Notes: a model not told the origin generated them from the letters alone. Positions 38,985 through 47,804 are shown, counted from the first letter of the stretch. The stretch is 64,000 nt of DNA from Thermoplasmata archaeon (GCA_021797555.1 JAJZZM010000012.1:5775-69774); one strand, 5' to 3'. Numbers and translations are program-made.

Positions 38985-39596
38985 ATGAAAGCGAAAGTTA
39001 TAAAAAAATCTAATTTAAAGAAAATCAAGAAGGATTTTGATAATTTCCCAGACAATAAGAAAATTATTTTTTCTGCAGTAATAAAATTATTTGAAATATT
39101 TGATGATAAAATAATACTTATAAAGATTTACGAGGGCAATGACATAGATTTAAAAATAAAATTGAATAGTAATGAATATAAATATGTAAAAATACTGCAT
39201 TCTGTTGATGATAAATTTGGAATAATGAATTTAAATATGCATGAAAGGAAAATCGGTAAAAATAATTTATATAATATGATAAACAACGATATAAATTATG
39301 AGAATAAACTATCTAAGGAAACAAGAAATGAAATATTGAGATATATAGATTTCAACAGAAATAGAAAAAAATTGCTGTACATATTAATTGACAATAATAA
39401 TTACTATATTATGAAAGAACAGACAATAAAGGGTATAATATTAAAAGATGTTGAGTATATGTATAAAAAAGATTCTTCATATAAAATTTATAATGGGAAT
39501 ATACCTGTAAATTTTATCAACGATTACTGGAATTCCTACTTAAAGGCAAAGAAAAAATCAGAACTTGATGTGTGGAAACTTGTAATGAAGGGCTGA
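38985..39596 (+). CDS. Hypothetical protein
   Basis: 203 residues, rich in Lys, Asn and Ile, with no signal peptide or membrane span. The N-terminal KSNLKKIKKDFDNFPDNKK and the C-terminal YWNSYLKAKKKSELDVWKLVMKG are charged helices. I do not recognise a family. It ends 124 bases before the IS110 left end, so the element did not interrupt it. Confidence 0.65.
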   Translation: MKAKVIKKSNLKKIKKDFDNFPDNKKIIFSAVIKLFEIFDDKIILIKIYEGNDIDLKIKLNSNEYKYVKILHSVDDKFGIMNLNMHERKIGKNNLYNMINNDINYENKLSKETRNEILRYIDFNRNRKKLLYILIDNNNYYIMKEQTIKGIILKDVEYMYKKDSSYKIYNGNIPVNFINDYWNSYLKAKKKSELDVWKLVMKG

Positions 39597-39752
39597 TGCC
39601 AATAAACAAAATAATTATATAGTTAAATATTCCAATAACTTTTTATACTTCTAATATTGTATGTTATTATTTTTTTTAATATAACTGAATTTTTAAATTT
39701 GGTCGTGTACAATTTTGAATGCTATAAGAGATTAACCTATATCCTAGAAATG

Positions 39753-39902
39753 ATACTGGATAGCCGGTATAGATATGGGGAGGGGGAGTATATTTACACT
39801 ATGGATTGTGATCCATTTAATTTTGAATCTCCCCTGATCATGATTGCTGATAGGCATTCTCTTTCCAGGAGGGAAAGTAATAGGTGTCTGCACAGATGAT
39901 CA
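39753..39902 (+). ncRNA. Predicted IS110 bridge RNA (target- and donor-binding loops)
   Basis: Three consecutive structures can be drawn. First, a 5' hairpin ATACTGG-ATAG-CCGGTAT (39753-39770). Second, the target loop: stem GGGGAG/CTCCCC (39783-39788 with 39829-39834), two 12-nt arms TATATTTACACT (39789-39800) and TTAATTTTGAAT (39817-39828), capped by ATGGAT-TGTG-ATCCAT. Third, the donor loop: stem TGATCAT/ATGATCA (39835-39841 with 39896-39902), arms of 19 and 18 nt, capped by CTTTCC-AGGAG-GGAAAG. This is the architecture known for IS110 bridge RNAs, and it lies upstream of the recombinase as in the IS110 group. The exact RNA ends are unknown. Confidence 0.85.
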
Positions 39903-39938
39903 TTTCTCCCTTATGGATATGGCAGGAGCAGATATAAA

Positions 39939-41138
39939 ATGATGTACGCAGGAATTGATACGCACTTGAAAGTGCACAGCATTGAAATACAGAACAGCAC
40001 AGGAAAGGCAATGTGGAGGGGCAATATTAAAAATGACATGGAGGGCTTTAATTTTTTAAAGGATAAGTTGAGGGCAGTGGAAAGTAGCAATAATGATACC
40101 ATTGAAGCAATATTCATGAATCCAACTGGAAATTACCATATGCCGGTAAAGTACTTTTTAGAGAGAATTGGCTACAGGGTGATATTAGTAGATTCTAGAA
40201 TATCTGAACATATAAGGATAACAAGCAATCTGGGAAAGGAGAAATCAGATGCGGCCGATGCATCAGTGCTTGCATCAACTGCAAGGGTTAAACCCGATAT
40301 AATGGAATCCAATGGCCATGAAAGGGATAATTTATCAGGCATTACAAGACTTTTAACAATTGTTAAAAGCAATATGTCAAGGATAATCAATCAGGTTAAA
40401 TCAGACATTGCCGCAGTATTCCCTGAATATCCATTATATAACCCTATAGATTCAAAAACATCACTGGCACTTCTGGAGAAATACCCCACTGCTGAATTAC
40501 TAAGGGATGCCAAAATAGAAGAAGTGTTTGACCTTATCAGCATTGCAAGCAGGAAACACTATAAAATAGAGGATGCAATCAATTTTATCCAGATAGCAAA
40601 AAGCAGCATAGGAATTGATGATAGTGATGGTATATATGCATACAGAATACGAATGAATGTTAAAAGGTTGAAAGAAGAGAAAGGCAATTTAAATGAAATA
40701 GAAAATTATATTATTAAAAGATCCGAAAACAGCAGTGATATTAAAAATATAGCTGGTATTAAGGGAATAGGTGTTATTGCATCTACTGTTATTGTATCTG
40801 AAATAGGCGATATAAAACAGTTCGACAGCAAGGAGAAGCTCCAGGCATACGGGGGCAAGGCACCGAATATTAAGGGGTCGGGCGGCAAGATTCATGCAGC
40901 AGGTGTCACAAAGATAAGGAATCCATATCTTTCCAGTGCCGTGTATGAATGTGCAATAACACTGGTTATGCATAAAAATCCTGAATTCCTGGAGTTATTC
41001 AACAGAGAGACAGGGAAAGGGAAAAAGAATGTGCAGGCATATATTGTTGTTGGCAAGAGATTTCTTTCACATATTTATTCAATTATGAAGAATAATAAGC
41101 CTTACAAGAGCAAATTATCAGGTGATAATATAATGTAA
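39939..41138 (+). CDS. IS110-family recombinase (transposase)
   Basis: 399 residues with both IS110 domains. The N-terminal RuvC-like DEDD domain has YAGIDTHLKVHSIEI, EAIFMNPTGNYHMPV and GKEKSDAADASVLA. The C-terminal Transposase_20 domain has IAGIKGIGVIASTVIVSEIG, LQAYGGKAPNIKGSGG and a candidate catalytic serine around YLSSAVYEC. The frame is intact, so the element may be active. Start ATG 39939 or 39942, with GGAG upstream. The bridge RNA lies directly in front. Confidence 0.95.
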   Translation: MMYAGIDTHLKVHSIEIQNSTGKAMWRGNIKNDMEGFNFLKDKLRAVESSNNDTIEAIFMNPTGNYHMPVKYFLERIGYRVILVDSRISEHIRITSNLGKEKSDAADASVLASTARVKPDIMESNGHERDNLSGITRLLTIVKSNMSRIINQVKSDIAAVFPEYPLYNPIDSKTSLALLEKYPTAELLRDAKIEEVFDLISIASRKHYKIEDAINFIQIAKSSIGIDDSDGIYAYRIRMNVKRLKEEKGNLNEIENYIIKRSENSSDIKNIAGIKGIGVIASTVIVSEIGDIKQFDSKEKLQAYGGKAPNIKGSGGKIHAAGVTKIRNPYLSSAVYECAITLVMHKNPEFLELFNRETGKGKKNVQAYIVVGKRFLSHIYSIMKNNKPYKSKLSGDNIM

Positions 41139-41175
41139 AGACACGAAACATCTTATAGGTGTGTAAATATAAACC

Positions 41176-41211
41176 CCCTGTTAATAATGAAATGATCATT
41201 AAATAACAGGG
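41176..41211 (+). repeat. 36-base hairpin upstream of the IS256-type remnant
   Basis: CCCTGTTA...TAACAGGG with an inner pair TAATGA/TCATTA and a loop AATGA. It lies 13 bases past the IS110 right end and 37 bases before the truncated IS256-type gene. It is most likely part of that element's left terminus or its leader. Confidence 0.6.
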
Positions 41212-41247
41212 AGAAATACCTCTTTTGAAGTCAGGAGGTAATAAAAT

Positions 41248-41599
41248 ATGGAATATAACAATATAAACATATCGGATATAGAGGATATAATAGCACAGAC
41301 AGTTAAAGAGCAGATTGAAAAGTTAATGAAGATAGAACAGGATCAGTATTTGGAAGAGAACACAGGTATAAAGAACGGCCATTACAAAAGGAATTTAAGG
41401 ACAAAGTACGGTGAATTGAAGGAATTAAAGGTACCGAGAAACAGGGATAATAAATTCCACAGTGCTATAATATAATAAAACAATAGAATTGGAAGAATTA
41501 ATAACATCATTATACTCCAATGGTGTATCCACAAGTAAGATATCTAAAATATTAAATGGTTATGGTCATTTTATGTTAAACAAAGTTAAAGAGATATAA
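41248..41599 (+). pseudogene. IS256-family transposase, truncated N-terminal remnant
   Basis: The first 75 codons are open (EDIIAQTVKEQIEKLMKIEQDQYLEENTGIKNGHYKRNLRTKYGELKELKVPR), the typical N-terminus of IS256/Mutator transposases. After two stops the sequence continues in another frame as KTIELEELITSLYSNGVSTSKISKILNGYGH, then ends; the catalytic domain is gone. A full AGGAGGT site precedes the ATG. IS110 inserted right beside it. Confidence 0.85.
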
Positions 41600-41872
41600 A
41601 TAATGCATATAAAATATAAATATGGAGAATTATTGCATTTAATCCAGTATTTATTTAAGGCTCTTTTAAATTAAATATTCAATTTAATATAAAATTTAAA
41701 AATTTATTCTCTAAATATTTTTTATCCCTTAAACCTAAATTTCTGTAAAGATAAGGATCATATAAAAATATGGCAAATTATACACACCATGAAAGTCTTA
41801 AAATACAGCTTTTAATTTATATAATAATTATAATAGAATGTGGATATATATCCTTTTAATCCTGTTTAATGA
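41600..41872. other. AT-rich region between transposase remnants
   Basis: About 270 bases with no open frame of note. It lies between the IS256 remnant and a second fragment and is probably decayed mobile-element DNA. Confidence 0.35.
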
Positions 41873-42070
41873 TCACTATTCAACATCAGTAAATACATTG
41901 TAAAGGATGTTTTGCTCATACTGTCAAGAATTAATATTCGCAGGATGGAGAACGGTGAAATCATGAACGAGATAACGAAGAAGGCAAAGGAGTTCATTTC
42001 TGATATGAATATTGACATGGCATATTACGTAAAAAGGACTGAGTTAAGGATTAGAATAATATTTTTTTAG
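41873..42070 (+). pseudogene. Transposase-like fragment
   Basis: An open stretch of about 65 codons without a proper start: ISKYIVKDVLLILSRINIRR, then MENGEIMNEITKKAKEFISDMNIDM and a short tail to the stop at 42070. The GC-richer third positions differ from the neighbourhood. Probably the tail of a transposase, family not determined. Confidence 0.35.
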
Positions 42071-42099
42071 TTTCCATATTTTACTTGATTTGAATTTAA

Positions 42100-43062
42100 C
42101 TATGTAGAAATGTTTTTAAACCAATCAATAGTTTTTTCAATTCCGTCATTATATTCTGTATGTCTAAATAATTTATATTCATTCAAAAATTTTTCATCAT
42201 CGATAATATATGGATATTTATATTCATAAATAAGCTCAATTAGCTCATTTATATTTGAATTAAAATGCGCCAGAAATTTTAAATTTGATTCGGATATTAT
42301 TTTTAATTTTGTTTTTAAATTTAATTTATTATATATTTTATTTATAAATTCCCTTGCAGTTATAATCTCACCGGATATGTGGTATGTTTTTCCATATGAA
42401 TCTGGATTCTCAAGCAATAATAATGTTGCCGTGGCAGCATCATCTATATATGTAAAATTATGTGGTAAATCGGCATTTAACGGCCATATTGCCTTTTTAT
42501 TTTTAATTGCATTTATGAACATTGCACCGTATAGATCATTTGTTACATTTGGTCCATAAAAATCAGCAAATCTTGGTATTAAAAGTCCTATTTTATCCTT
42601 TTTATAATATTCAAATAAAAGCCTTTCTATATTATTCCTTAAAATTCCCTTTCTGCTTTTAGCATTTAATGGGTGCTTTTCATCAACCGGCATATAATCA
42701 AATTTTCCATAGCCATAAACATTTCCAGGAAAAACTATTATTGAATGAGATATTTTCGCACCGCTTAAAATATTTTCAGTGGACTTATAAAAATTTGTCC
42801 AGTCTTTATATGGAAAATTATTTGCAATATATATTACCGATGCATCACCTAAATTTTTTATCATCTCATCTCTGTTAAAAATATCAGATTTAACAATTTC
42901 AAGATTGTTTGGAAATAATTTTAATGCCTTTTCCTTATCTCTAACTATTGCTCTTGTATTTATCTTATTTTTTAAAAGCATTTTTGTTATTGCGTATCCA
43001 TAGGAACCTGTTGCACCAATAACAACATGCAAACCATTATTTATATTATACTCATTATTCAT
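42100..43062 (-). CDS. NAD(P)-dependent epimerase/dehydratase-like SDR
   Basis: Extended short-chain dehydrogenase. The Rossmann motif is VVIGATGSYGYAI (about residues 13-25), ADFYGPNV and NFTYIDDAATATLLLL are typical of the family, and the YGYGK segment occupies the usual Tyr-xxx-Lys place. 320 residues. Substrate unknown. Divergent from a TetR gene across 73 bases, which suggests control by that regulator. Confidence 0.82.
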   Translation of the reverse strand: MNNEYNINNGLHVVIGATGSYGYAITKMLLKNKINTRAIVRDKEKALKLFPNNLEIVKSDIFNRDEMIKNLGDASVIYIANNFPYKDWTNFYKSTENILSGAKISHSIIVFPGNVYGYGKFDYMPVDEKHPLNAKSRKGILRNNIERLLFEYYKKDKIGLLIPRFADFYGPNVTNDLYGAMFINAIKNKKAIWPLNADLPHNFTYIDDAATATLLLLENPDSYGKTYHISGEIITAREFINKIYNKLNLKTKLKIISESNLKFLAHFNSNINELIELIYEYKYPYIIDDEKFLNEYKLFRHTEYNDGIEKTIDWFKNIST

Positions 43063-43072
43063 AAAACTAAAT

Positions 43073-43097
43073 GAATAGTTAGTATTAAAACTTATTC
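43073..43097. promoter_or_regulatory. Candidate TetR operator between SDR and tetR
   Basis: GAATAGTT...AACTTATTC is an imperfect inverted repeat (one base offset) in the 73-base divergent gap. Position fits an operator acting on both genes; sequence support is modest. Confidence 0.35.
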
Positions 43098-43135
43098 TTT
43101 AGCAATTATTTAATATTATTATTTAATACATCATA

Positions 43136-43726
43136 ATGCCAAAAGTAATTCCAGGTTATAAGGAAATGGCAAAAGAGAAGATCGTTGATTCGGCATCAAA
43201 ATTATTTTTTCAAATGGGTTATAATAATGCAGGCATGGAAGACATAGCCAAAAATATAGGCGTAACAAAGGGCACATTATATTTATATTTTAAAAATAAG
43301 GAAGAGCTTTTAAATAAAACATGCGAAACCAATATGGATTTACTTGAAAAAAATTTAAAAAATTTAGTTTCAAAAGATATAATTACCGGAATAGAAAAAT
43401 TTTTTGAGGAGGAAATGAAATTGCCAGATTATAAAAAATTTTACTGGATATTTGCATTAAACGAAATAAATATAGATAATAATATAAAGAAAATAATAGA
43501 AAACAGTTATAATAAATATGTAAAATATATATCTGATTTAATTGAAAATTTAAAAAAAGATGGGAATATACTTGAAAATATTAATTCCACAGATCTTGCC
43601 AGAATTTTAATAGCATTTCATAATGGCGTTTTAATTAGCATTATGCAGGGCCTTGATGTTATTACAGCAATATCTATATTTAAGTCTGGGATAAGAAGTT
43701 TAATTGGTAATTTAAATAATTTGTAA
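43136..43726 (+). CDS. TetR-family transcriptional regulator
   Basis: N-terminal helix-turn-helix: KEKIVDSASKLFFQMGYNNAGMEDIAKNIGVTKGTLYLYFKNKEELL (residues ~13-60), the classic TetR signature. The C-terminal ligand domain is all-helical. 196 residues. Leaderless start. Divergent from the SDR gene, its probable target. Confidence 0.92.
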   Translation: MPKVIPGYKEMAKEKIVDSASKLFFQMGYNNAGMEDIAKNIGVTKGTLYLYFKNKEELLNKTCETNMDLLEKNLKNLVSKDIITGIEKFFEEEMKLPDYKKFYWIFALNEINIDNNIKKIIENSYNKYVKYISDLIENLKKDGNILENINSTDLARILIAFHNGVLISIMQGLDVITAISIFKSGIRSLIGNLNNL

Positions 43727-43811
43727 TAATGAATATTATTACAATATAATTTTATTGATAATATAATTATTTTACTATAAATTCAGATGACCCTTTGCAA
43801 TGTCAAAATGA

Positions 43812-43961
43812 GGTAAACAAAATGAAAAAGAATTAATAAAGCTTTTCATAGAGGACAGGATAGAAGGTAAAAAATAATTCATTACATGGTTTTTAAACAA
43901 TGTAATGAATGAGGAAGCTATTGAACAGTTAAATGCAGAAAATCTTCATATTGATTTGTAA
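43812..43961 (+). pseudogene. IS256-family transposase fragment (second remnant)
   Basis: NEKELIKLFIEDRIEGKK, a stop, then FITWFLNNVMNEEAIEQLNAENLHIDL in the same frame: the N-terminal segment of an IS256/Mutator-type transposase. Only ~50 codons survive. Confidence 0.6.
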
Positions 43962-43994
43962 AAAAATTATTAAACATGATAATTATATATTAAA

Positions 43995-45263
43995 ATGGAT
44001 TATGATGTGGATGTTGCAATAGTTGGCGGTGGCTTATCCGGTATTTCAGCCGCAATTATTGCTGCGAAAAATGGTTTATCTGTAATAGTTCTTGAGCGCG
44101 GTGAGTATTCCGGCTCAAAAAATGTAAGTGGTGGAAGGATGTATATCCATTCCTTAAAAAGACTTATGGGCAATAAATTTAAGGATGCCCCACTGGAATT
44201 GCCTATAAAGAAGGAAACTTTTGAGATATACAATAAGGGAAGAAAAACAACATTTTCCTTTGAAAATAAGGAAAAAGAAGATAGTTATTCAATACTGAGG
44301 TCAAAATTTGACCGCTGGCTTGCATCTGAAGCCGAGAATAACGGTGTTACTATATCGTATTCAACATTAGTAACAAATGTAAGGAGAGAAAATGGAATAA
44401 TGGTGGTGGAGAGCAATAGAGGTGATATAAGAACTCCATTAGTAATAGAAAGCGATGGTGCTGCATCATTTGTATCACGATATATGGGATTATCAAAACT
44501 GGATATGAATTATAAAATGGAAAATATAAAAAATATATCAAAAAATGATAATTTTATACCTAAAAATTTTATGTTGGGTATAAAGGAAATAATAGATAAA
44601 AAACCTGAAAATGAAATGGGCGAGGCAAAAACAGTTTTAGGCTTAAGCGGCGATATAAAAGGCGGCGGTTTTGTTTATACAAATAAGGATAGTTATTCAA
44701 TTGGATTAACATTAAAGATAGACTCTATTGAAACAAATGATATAAAATCATATGATATAATGGAGGATTACAGGGAAAAACTTGGAATAGATGGAAAAAT
44801 TCTTGAGTATTCTGCACATTTAATCCCTTTTTATAAATATGATTATCTACCTAAAAGGTATGATGATAATCTCATAGTAACAGGAGATGCCGCTGGATTT
44901 TTATTAAACGATGGCTTTACAATACGTGGCATGGACCTTGCAATAGAATCAGGAATGATAGCCGGGAATGCAGCAAAGAAAATAATTGATTCTAAGGATT
45001 ACAGTGACACTTATATATACGAAAAAATGCTTGAGGATAGCTTTGTACTTAAGGATTTAAAAACAGCATCAAGAATATCTTCATTATTCGGCAACGAAAG
45101 AACATTCAATGTATATCCATCAATGATTTCTAATTTAATAGACACAATGTTTACGGTTACAGACAATCCGAGGAAAAATATTAAGTATGCATTAATGGAC
45201 GAAATAAAAAATAATAATATAAGTTATTTTACAGTAATTAATGATTTGTTAAAGGTGATATAA
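43995..45263 (+). CDS. fixC: FixC-type electron-transfer flavoprotein:quinone oxidoreductase
   Basis: FAD enzyme passing electrons from ETF to the quinone pool. VDVAIVGGGLSGISAAIIAAKNGLSVIVLERG is the FAD motif at the N-terminus; VTGDAAGFLLNDGFTIRGMDLAIESG is the second FAD-binding region. 422 residues. fixX follows after its stop with no gap. The ETF genes (fixA/fixB) are not next to it, so ETF is presumably encoded elsewhere. The acyl-CoA dehydrogenase at 50497 is a plausible electron source. Confidence 0.92.
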   Translation: MDYDVDVAIVGGGLSGISAAIIAAKNGLSVIVLERGEYSGSKNVSGGRMYIHSLKRLMGNKFKDAPLELPIKKETFEIYNKGRKTTFSFENKEKEDSYSILRSKFDRWLASEAENNGVTISYSTLVTNVRRENGIMVVESNRGDIRTPLVIESDGAASFVSRYMGLSKLDMNYKMENIKNISKNDNFIPKNFMLGIKEIIDKKPENEMGEAKTVLGLSGDIKGGGFVYTNKDSYSIGLTLKIDSIETNDIKSYDIMEDYREKLGIDGKILEYSAHLIPFYKYDYLPKRYDDNLIVTGDAAGFLLNDGFTIRGMDLAIESGMIAGNAAKKIIDSKDYSDTYIYEKMLEDSFVLKDLKTASRISSLFGNERTFNVYPSMISNLIDTMFTVTDNPRKNIKYALMDEIKNNNISYFTVINDLLKVI

Positions 45264-45530
45264 ATGGAATTGATAAAAAGATTGGGTTTAAATAAAAATG
45301 AAGTTGGAAATGAAAGCCATATAACGGTTAATTTGGATATATGCAAAAATTGTATAGATAAACCATGCACAAAGGTATGCCCTGCAGGTACATATGAGGC
45401 GGATAAGGAGAAAATACTTATTGTGCACTATGAGAGGTGTGTTGAATGCGGTGCAGCATTATTTGCATGCCCCTATGGTTCATTAAAATTTAAATACCCT
45501 GAAAAGGGCATAAGTTATATGTATGGATAA
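45264..45530 (+). CDS. fixX: FixX ferredoxin-like protein
   Basis: Ferredoxin partner of FixC. Cys motifs CKNCIDKPCTKVCPAG and CVECGAALFACPYGSL are visible in 88 residues. The second motif lacks the full CxxCxxCxxxCP spacing, so one cluster is expected, as in other FixX proteins. GGTGAT lies in the fixC end, 7 bases before the ATG. Confidence 0.92.
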   Translation: MELIKRLGLNKNEVGNESHITVNLDICKNCIDKPCTKVCPAGTYEADKEKILIVHYERCVECGAALFACPYGSLKFKYPEKGISYMYG

Positions 45531-45723
45531 TTTTTAATTTTAAAATAATTATACCTTATAAATAATTAAATTTATTAATAAAATAATAGTAATATAAAAA
45601 ATGCTATATTTTAAAATTTTTATTCTATTATATGAATAATTATAGATAAAAATATTTTGACTAGTTGATAAATTTAATATTAATTAAAATAATATATTCA
45701 TTTCCTTATATTTACATTACCGG

Positions 45724-47106
45724 TTATGTCCTTTTAATTATCTCCATTTTGCAGCTGCAGTTCTTATATGGGCATGAATTTATTGTAAACTCCGGACATA
45801 AATCGAGCATCTCCGGATTTTTATTTTTCAATGCATCACTTATATCGTTTATTTTTTGATTGCACAGGCCTATTATTTTATTTATATCAAATTTTATATC
45901 ATGAACGACGATTTTATTGCCTAATTTAGGATAAACAACTATGACTATTCCATTATCTATATTTCTCCTTGCACATGTTATTGCCAGTTCAGAATAATAC
46001 GTTTCAGGAATTTTGCCTATAAATTTTGAATTGTTTATTTTTAAAATAAATGGTATTATTGAATTCTCGTCATAAATGTTTTTTATGATGTATTTATCGT
46101 CTCCGTATAAGTTTATTTTATTTTCCTTATTCTTTTCTGCTCGTTCATAACCATTTACATCTAAAATAGAGGAATTGATTATATCAAGTATGAAAAATTT
46201 TATATTATTCTTCTCATAATCAAATGATGAATTATTATTATTATTTTCAAGTATTATTTCATCCTTCATCATTTTATGATAATATTTCCTTGGATATATA
46301 AGATCATAGAACCTTAAATCTATGTTATTTTCATTGTTTTTATATATATTGTATAATTCATTTTCAAATTCTGTATCTTCTTCTATTTTTATTGAATCCT
46401 TAATCCATGAGCTGTCCTTATTGTTTAATTTATTGCATGAACATATATTGTTTTCCTTAAATTTGCAGCCATATAAATAATATGAACATCTTGGCATTGA
46501 AGTTATATCGTTATTTAATAAGCTTCTTTTTATTGAGCTTATACGGTATAGAATTTCGTTTTTTATTACCTCGGAATCATTTATGTTTACTTTATACACG
46601 TAGAATTTTTCATTTACATAGAATACTAGATAATTGTTTTTATCAAAATTTTTATTTATAACCGAATAAAATAAAAGCTGTTCCAGATCAGATAAATAAA
46701 CATTAAACAAATTATCAATTGAAACATTATCATTATTTTTAGTTTTAAATTCTATTATTGAATCGTATACCATAAAATCTGACCTACCAATTATATTTAC
46801 ATTTATATTGCTACCATTTAAAACAATCTCAGAACCTGAAAAGCCATCAATTTTCTCAAACCATTGCCTTGCAATGAAATGTGTTTCCTCACCATTTTTC
46901 ATTCTTTCAAAGATTTTTTCAGGTGTTTCTATTTCAGGGTATTTTCTTGAATAGTACGAATAAACAGGATTTATAATATCTGTAACGTATAAATAATCAG
47001 GTATATCAAAGTTTTTTTTGTTAATATTATCTGTTAAAACCCTTGATACGTAATCATTGATATCCTCTGAAATTATTGATGATTTAATATCCTTTAACAA
47101 GCTCAT
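45724..47106 (-). CDS. Cas4/Dna2-like PD-(D/E)xK nuclease
   Basis: The nuclease core is recognisable: EETHFIARQWFE, the metal Asp in GRSDFMVYDS, the ExK pair in IIEFKTK and the QxxxY-like motif DLEQLLFYS (residues ~75-170). A cluster of four cysteines, RCSYYLYGC...CSC (~205-225), could hold an Fe-S cluster as in Cas4. The C-terminal half is a second domain, probably a degenerate repeat, ending in its own Cys set (LCPEFTINSCPYKNCSCK). No CRISPR array or other cas gene is present, so a repair role is more likely than CRISPR adaptation. Confidence 0.72.
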   Translation of the reverse strand: MSLLKDIKSSIISEDINDYVSRVLTDNINKKNFDIPDYLYVTDIINPVYSYYSRKYPEIETPEKIFERMKNGEETHFIARQWFEKIDGFSGSEIVLNGSNINVNIIGRSDFMVYDSIIEFKTKNNDNVSIDNLFNVYLSDLEQLLFYSVINKNFDKNNYLVFYVNEKFYVYKVNINDSEVIKNEILYRISSIKRSLLNNDITSMPRCSYYLYGCKFKENNICSCNKLNNKDSSWIKDSIKIEEDTEFENELYNIYKNNENNIDLRFYDLIYPRKYYHKMMKDEIILENNNNNSSFDYEKNNIKFFILDIINSSILDVNGYERAEKNKENKINLYGDDKYIIKNIYDENSIIPFILKINNSKFIGKIPETYYSELAITCARRNIDNGIVIVVYPKLGNKIVVHDIKFDINKIIGLCNQKINDISDALKNKNPEMLDLCPEFTINSCPYKNCSCKMEIIKRT

Positions 47107-47156
47107 AAATATATATTAATTCATATATTAAAAATTATTTTAATTTATAATTAAAA

Positions 47157-47804
47157 TTAAATTAATTCATAAATATCATCATTATTTTTTATTAAGTTTA
47201 ATTTAGATATATTGTTCATAACCTTTTTGAAATTTGTGTCATCAACGTTTAGGCCGTAATTTGATTTTAATAATTCCTTTAATTCATCAATTTTTAATGG
47301 TTTATCCATAAACTTCTTTGATAAATTGTATGTATCCTCATATACATTCCAGGGAAAGATAAACCATGCCCATTTTTCCCTTGATATGCCCTCTCCATAA
47401 TAATCAGGAACATAACTTGAACTGTTTACATATAGCATTGATGATGTTTTAACTTCTGCTGGATTCAGTGTTTTTATATAATCATATGCTAATTTTATGC
47501 TTTCCCCTGTATCTGTTATATCATCAACAATCAATACTTTTTTATTGCCAATGTCATAATTTAATTTCCCCTTTAATACAGCCTTGCCATCCATTGATGC
47601 GGTTAAACCCCAGTGCTCTGTTTTTACTGTTAATAAATCCTTTATAAATAAATAATCAGACATCATTCTTGCAGGTATCAGGCCACCCCTGGCTATGCCT
47701 ATAACAATATCGGGCTTATAATTATCAGATATTAACATATTTAGCATACCCTCTGACCATCTTTCTATATCATTCCATGAAACATATGTAGCTTTGAATT
47801 CCAT
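47157..47804 (-). CDS. Purine phosphoribosyltransferase-like protein
   Basis: Type I PRTase fold with the PRPP loop VLIVDDITDTGES (about residues 90-102) and IVIGIARGGLIPARMMSDYL. The WAWFIFPWNVYED segment resembles archaeal xanthine/guanine-type PRTases. A ~65-residue C-terminal helical extension is added. ATG 47804 is used (MEFKATYVSWNDIERW), not the TTG at 47813. Substrate probably a purine base, by family. Confidence 0.85.
   Translation of the reverse strand: MEFKATYVSWNDIERWSEGMLNMLISDNYKPDIVIGIARGGLIPARMMSDYLFIKDLLTVKTEHWGLTASMDGKAVLKGKLNYDIGNKKVLIVDDITDTGESIKLAYDYIKTLNPAEVKTSSMLYVNSSSYVPDYYGEGISREKWAWFIFPWNVYEDTYNLSKKFMDKPLKIDELKELLKSNYGLNVDDTNFKKVMNNISKLNLIKNNDDIYELI

Larger units (their letters stand above)
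39722..41161 (+). mobile_element. IS110-family insertion sequence, complete
   Basis: About 1.44 kb: a left end with a structured non-coding region (bridge RNA), one recombinase gene and a short right end. The limits come from the guide loops. Left flank AATTTTGAA is followed by TG (39720-39721) and then CTATAAG. The right end CTTATAGGTG is followed by TG (41162-41163) and then the flank TAAATATA. CTATAAG (39722-39728) and CTTATAG (41152-41158) are inverted copies near the two ends. The predicted empty site is AATTTTGAA-TG-TAAATATA, with TG as the shared core dinucleotide. Confidence 0.85.

Noticed and set aside
39657-39899. 80-residue plus-strand ORF before the IS110 recombinase
   Set aside because: It crosses the element's left boundary and the bridge RNA stems; no start site or family resemblance, so it is an accidental frame.
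45724-47106. CRISPR adaptation module suggested by the Cas4-like protein
   Set aside because: No repeat-spacer array or cas1/cas2 in the window; a general nuclease role fits better.
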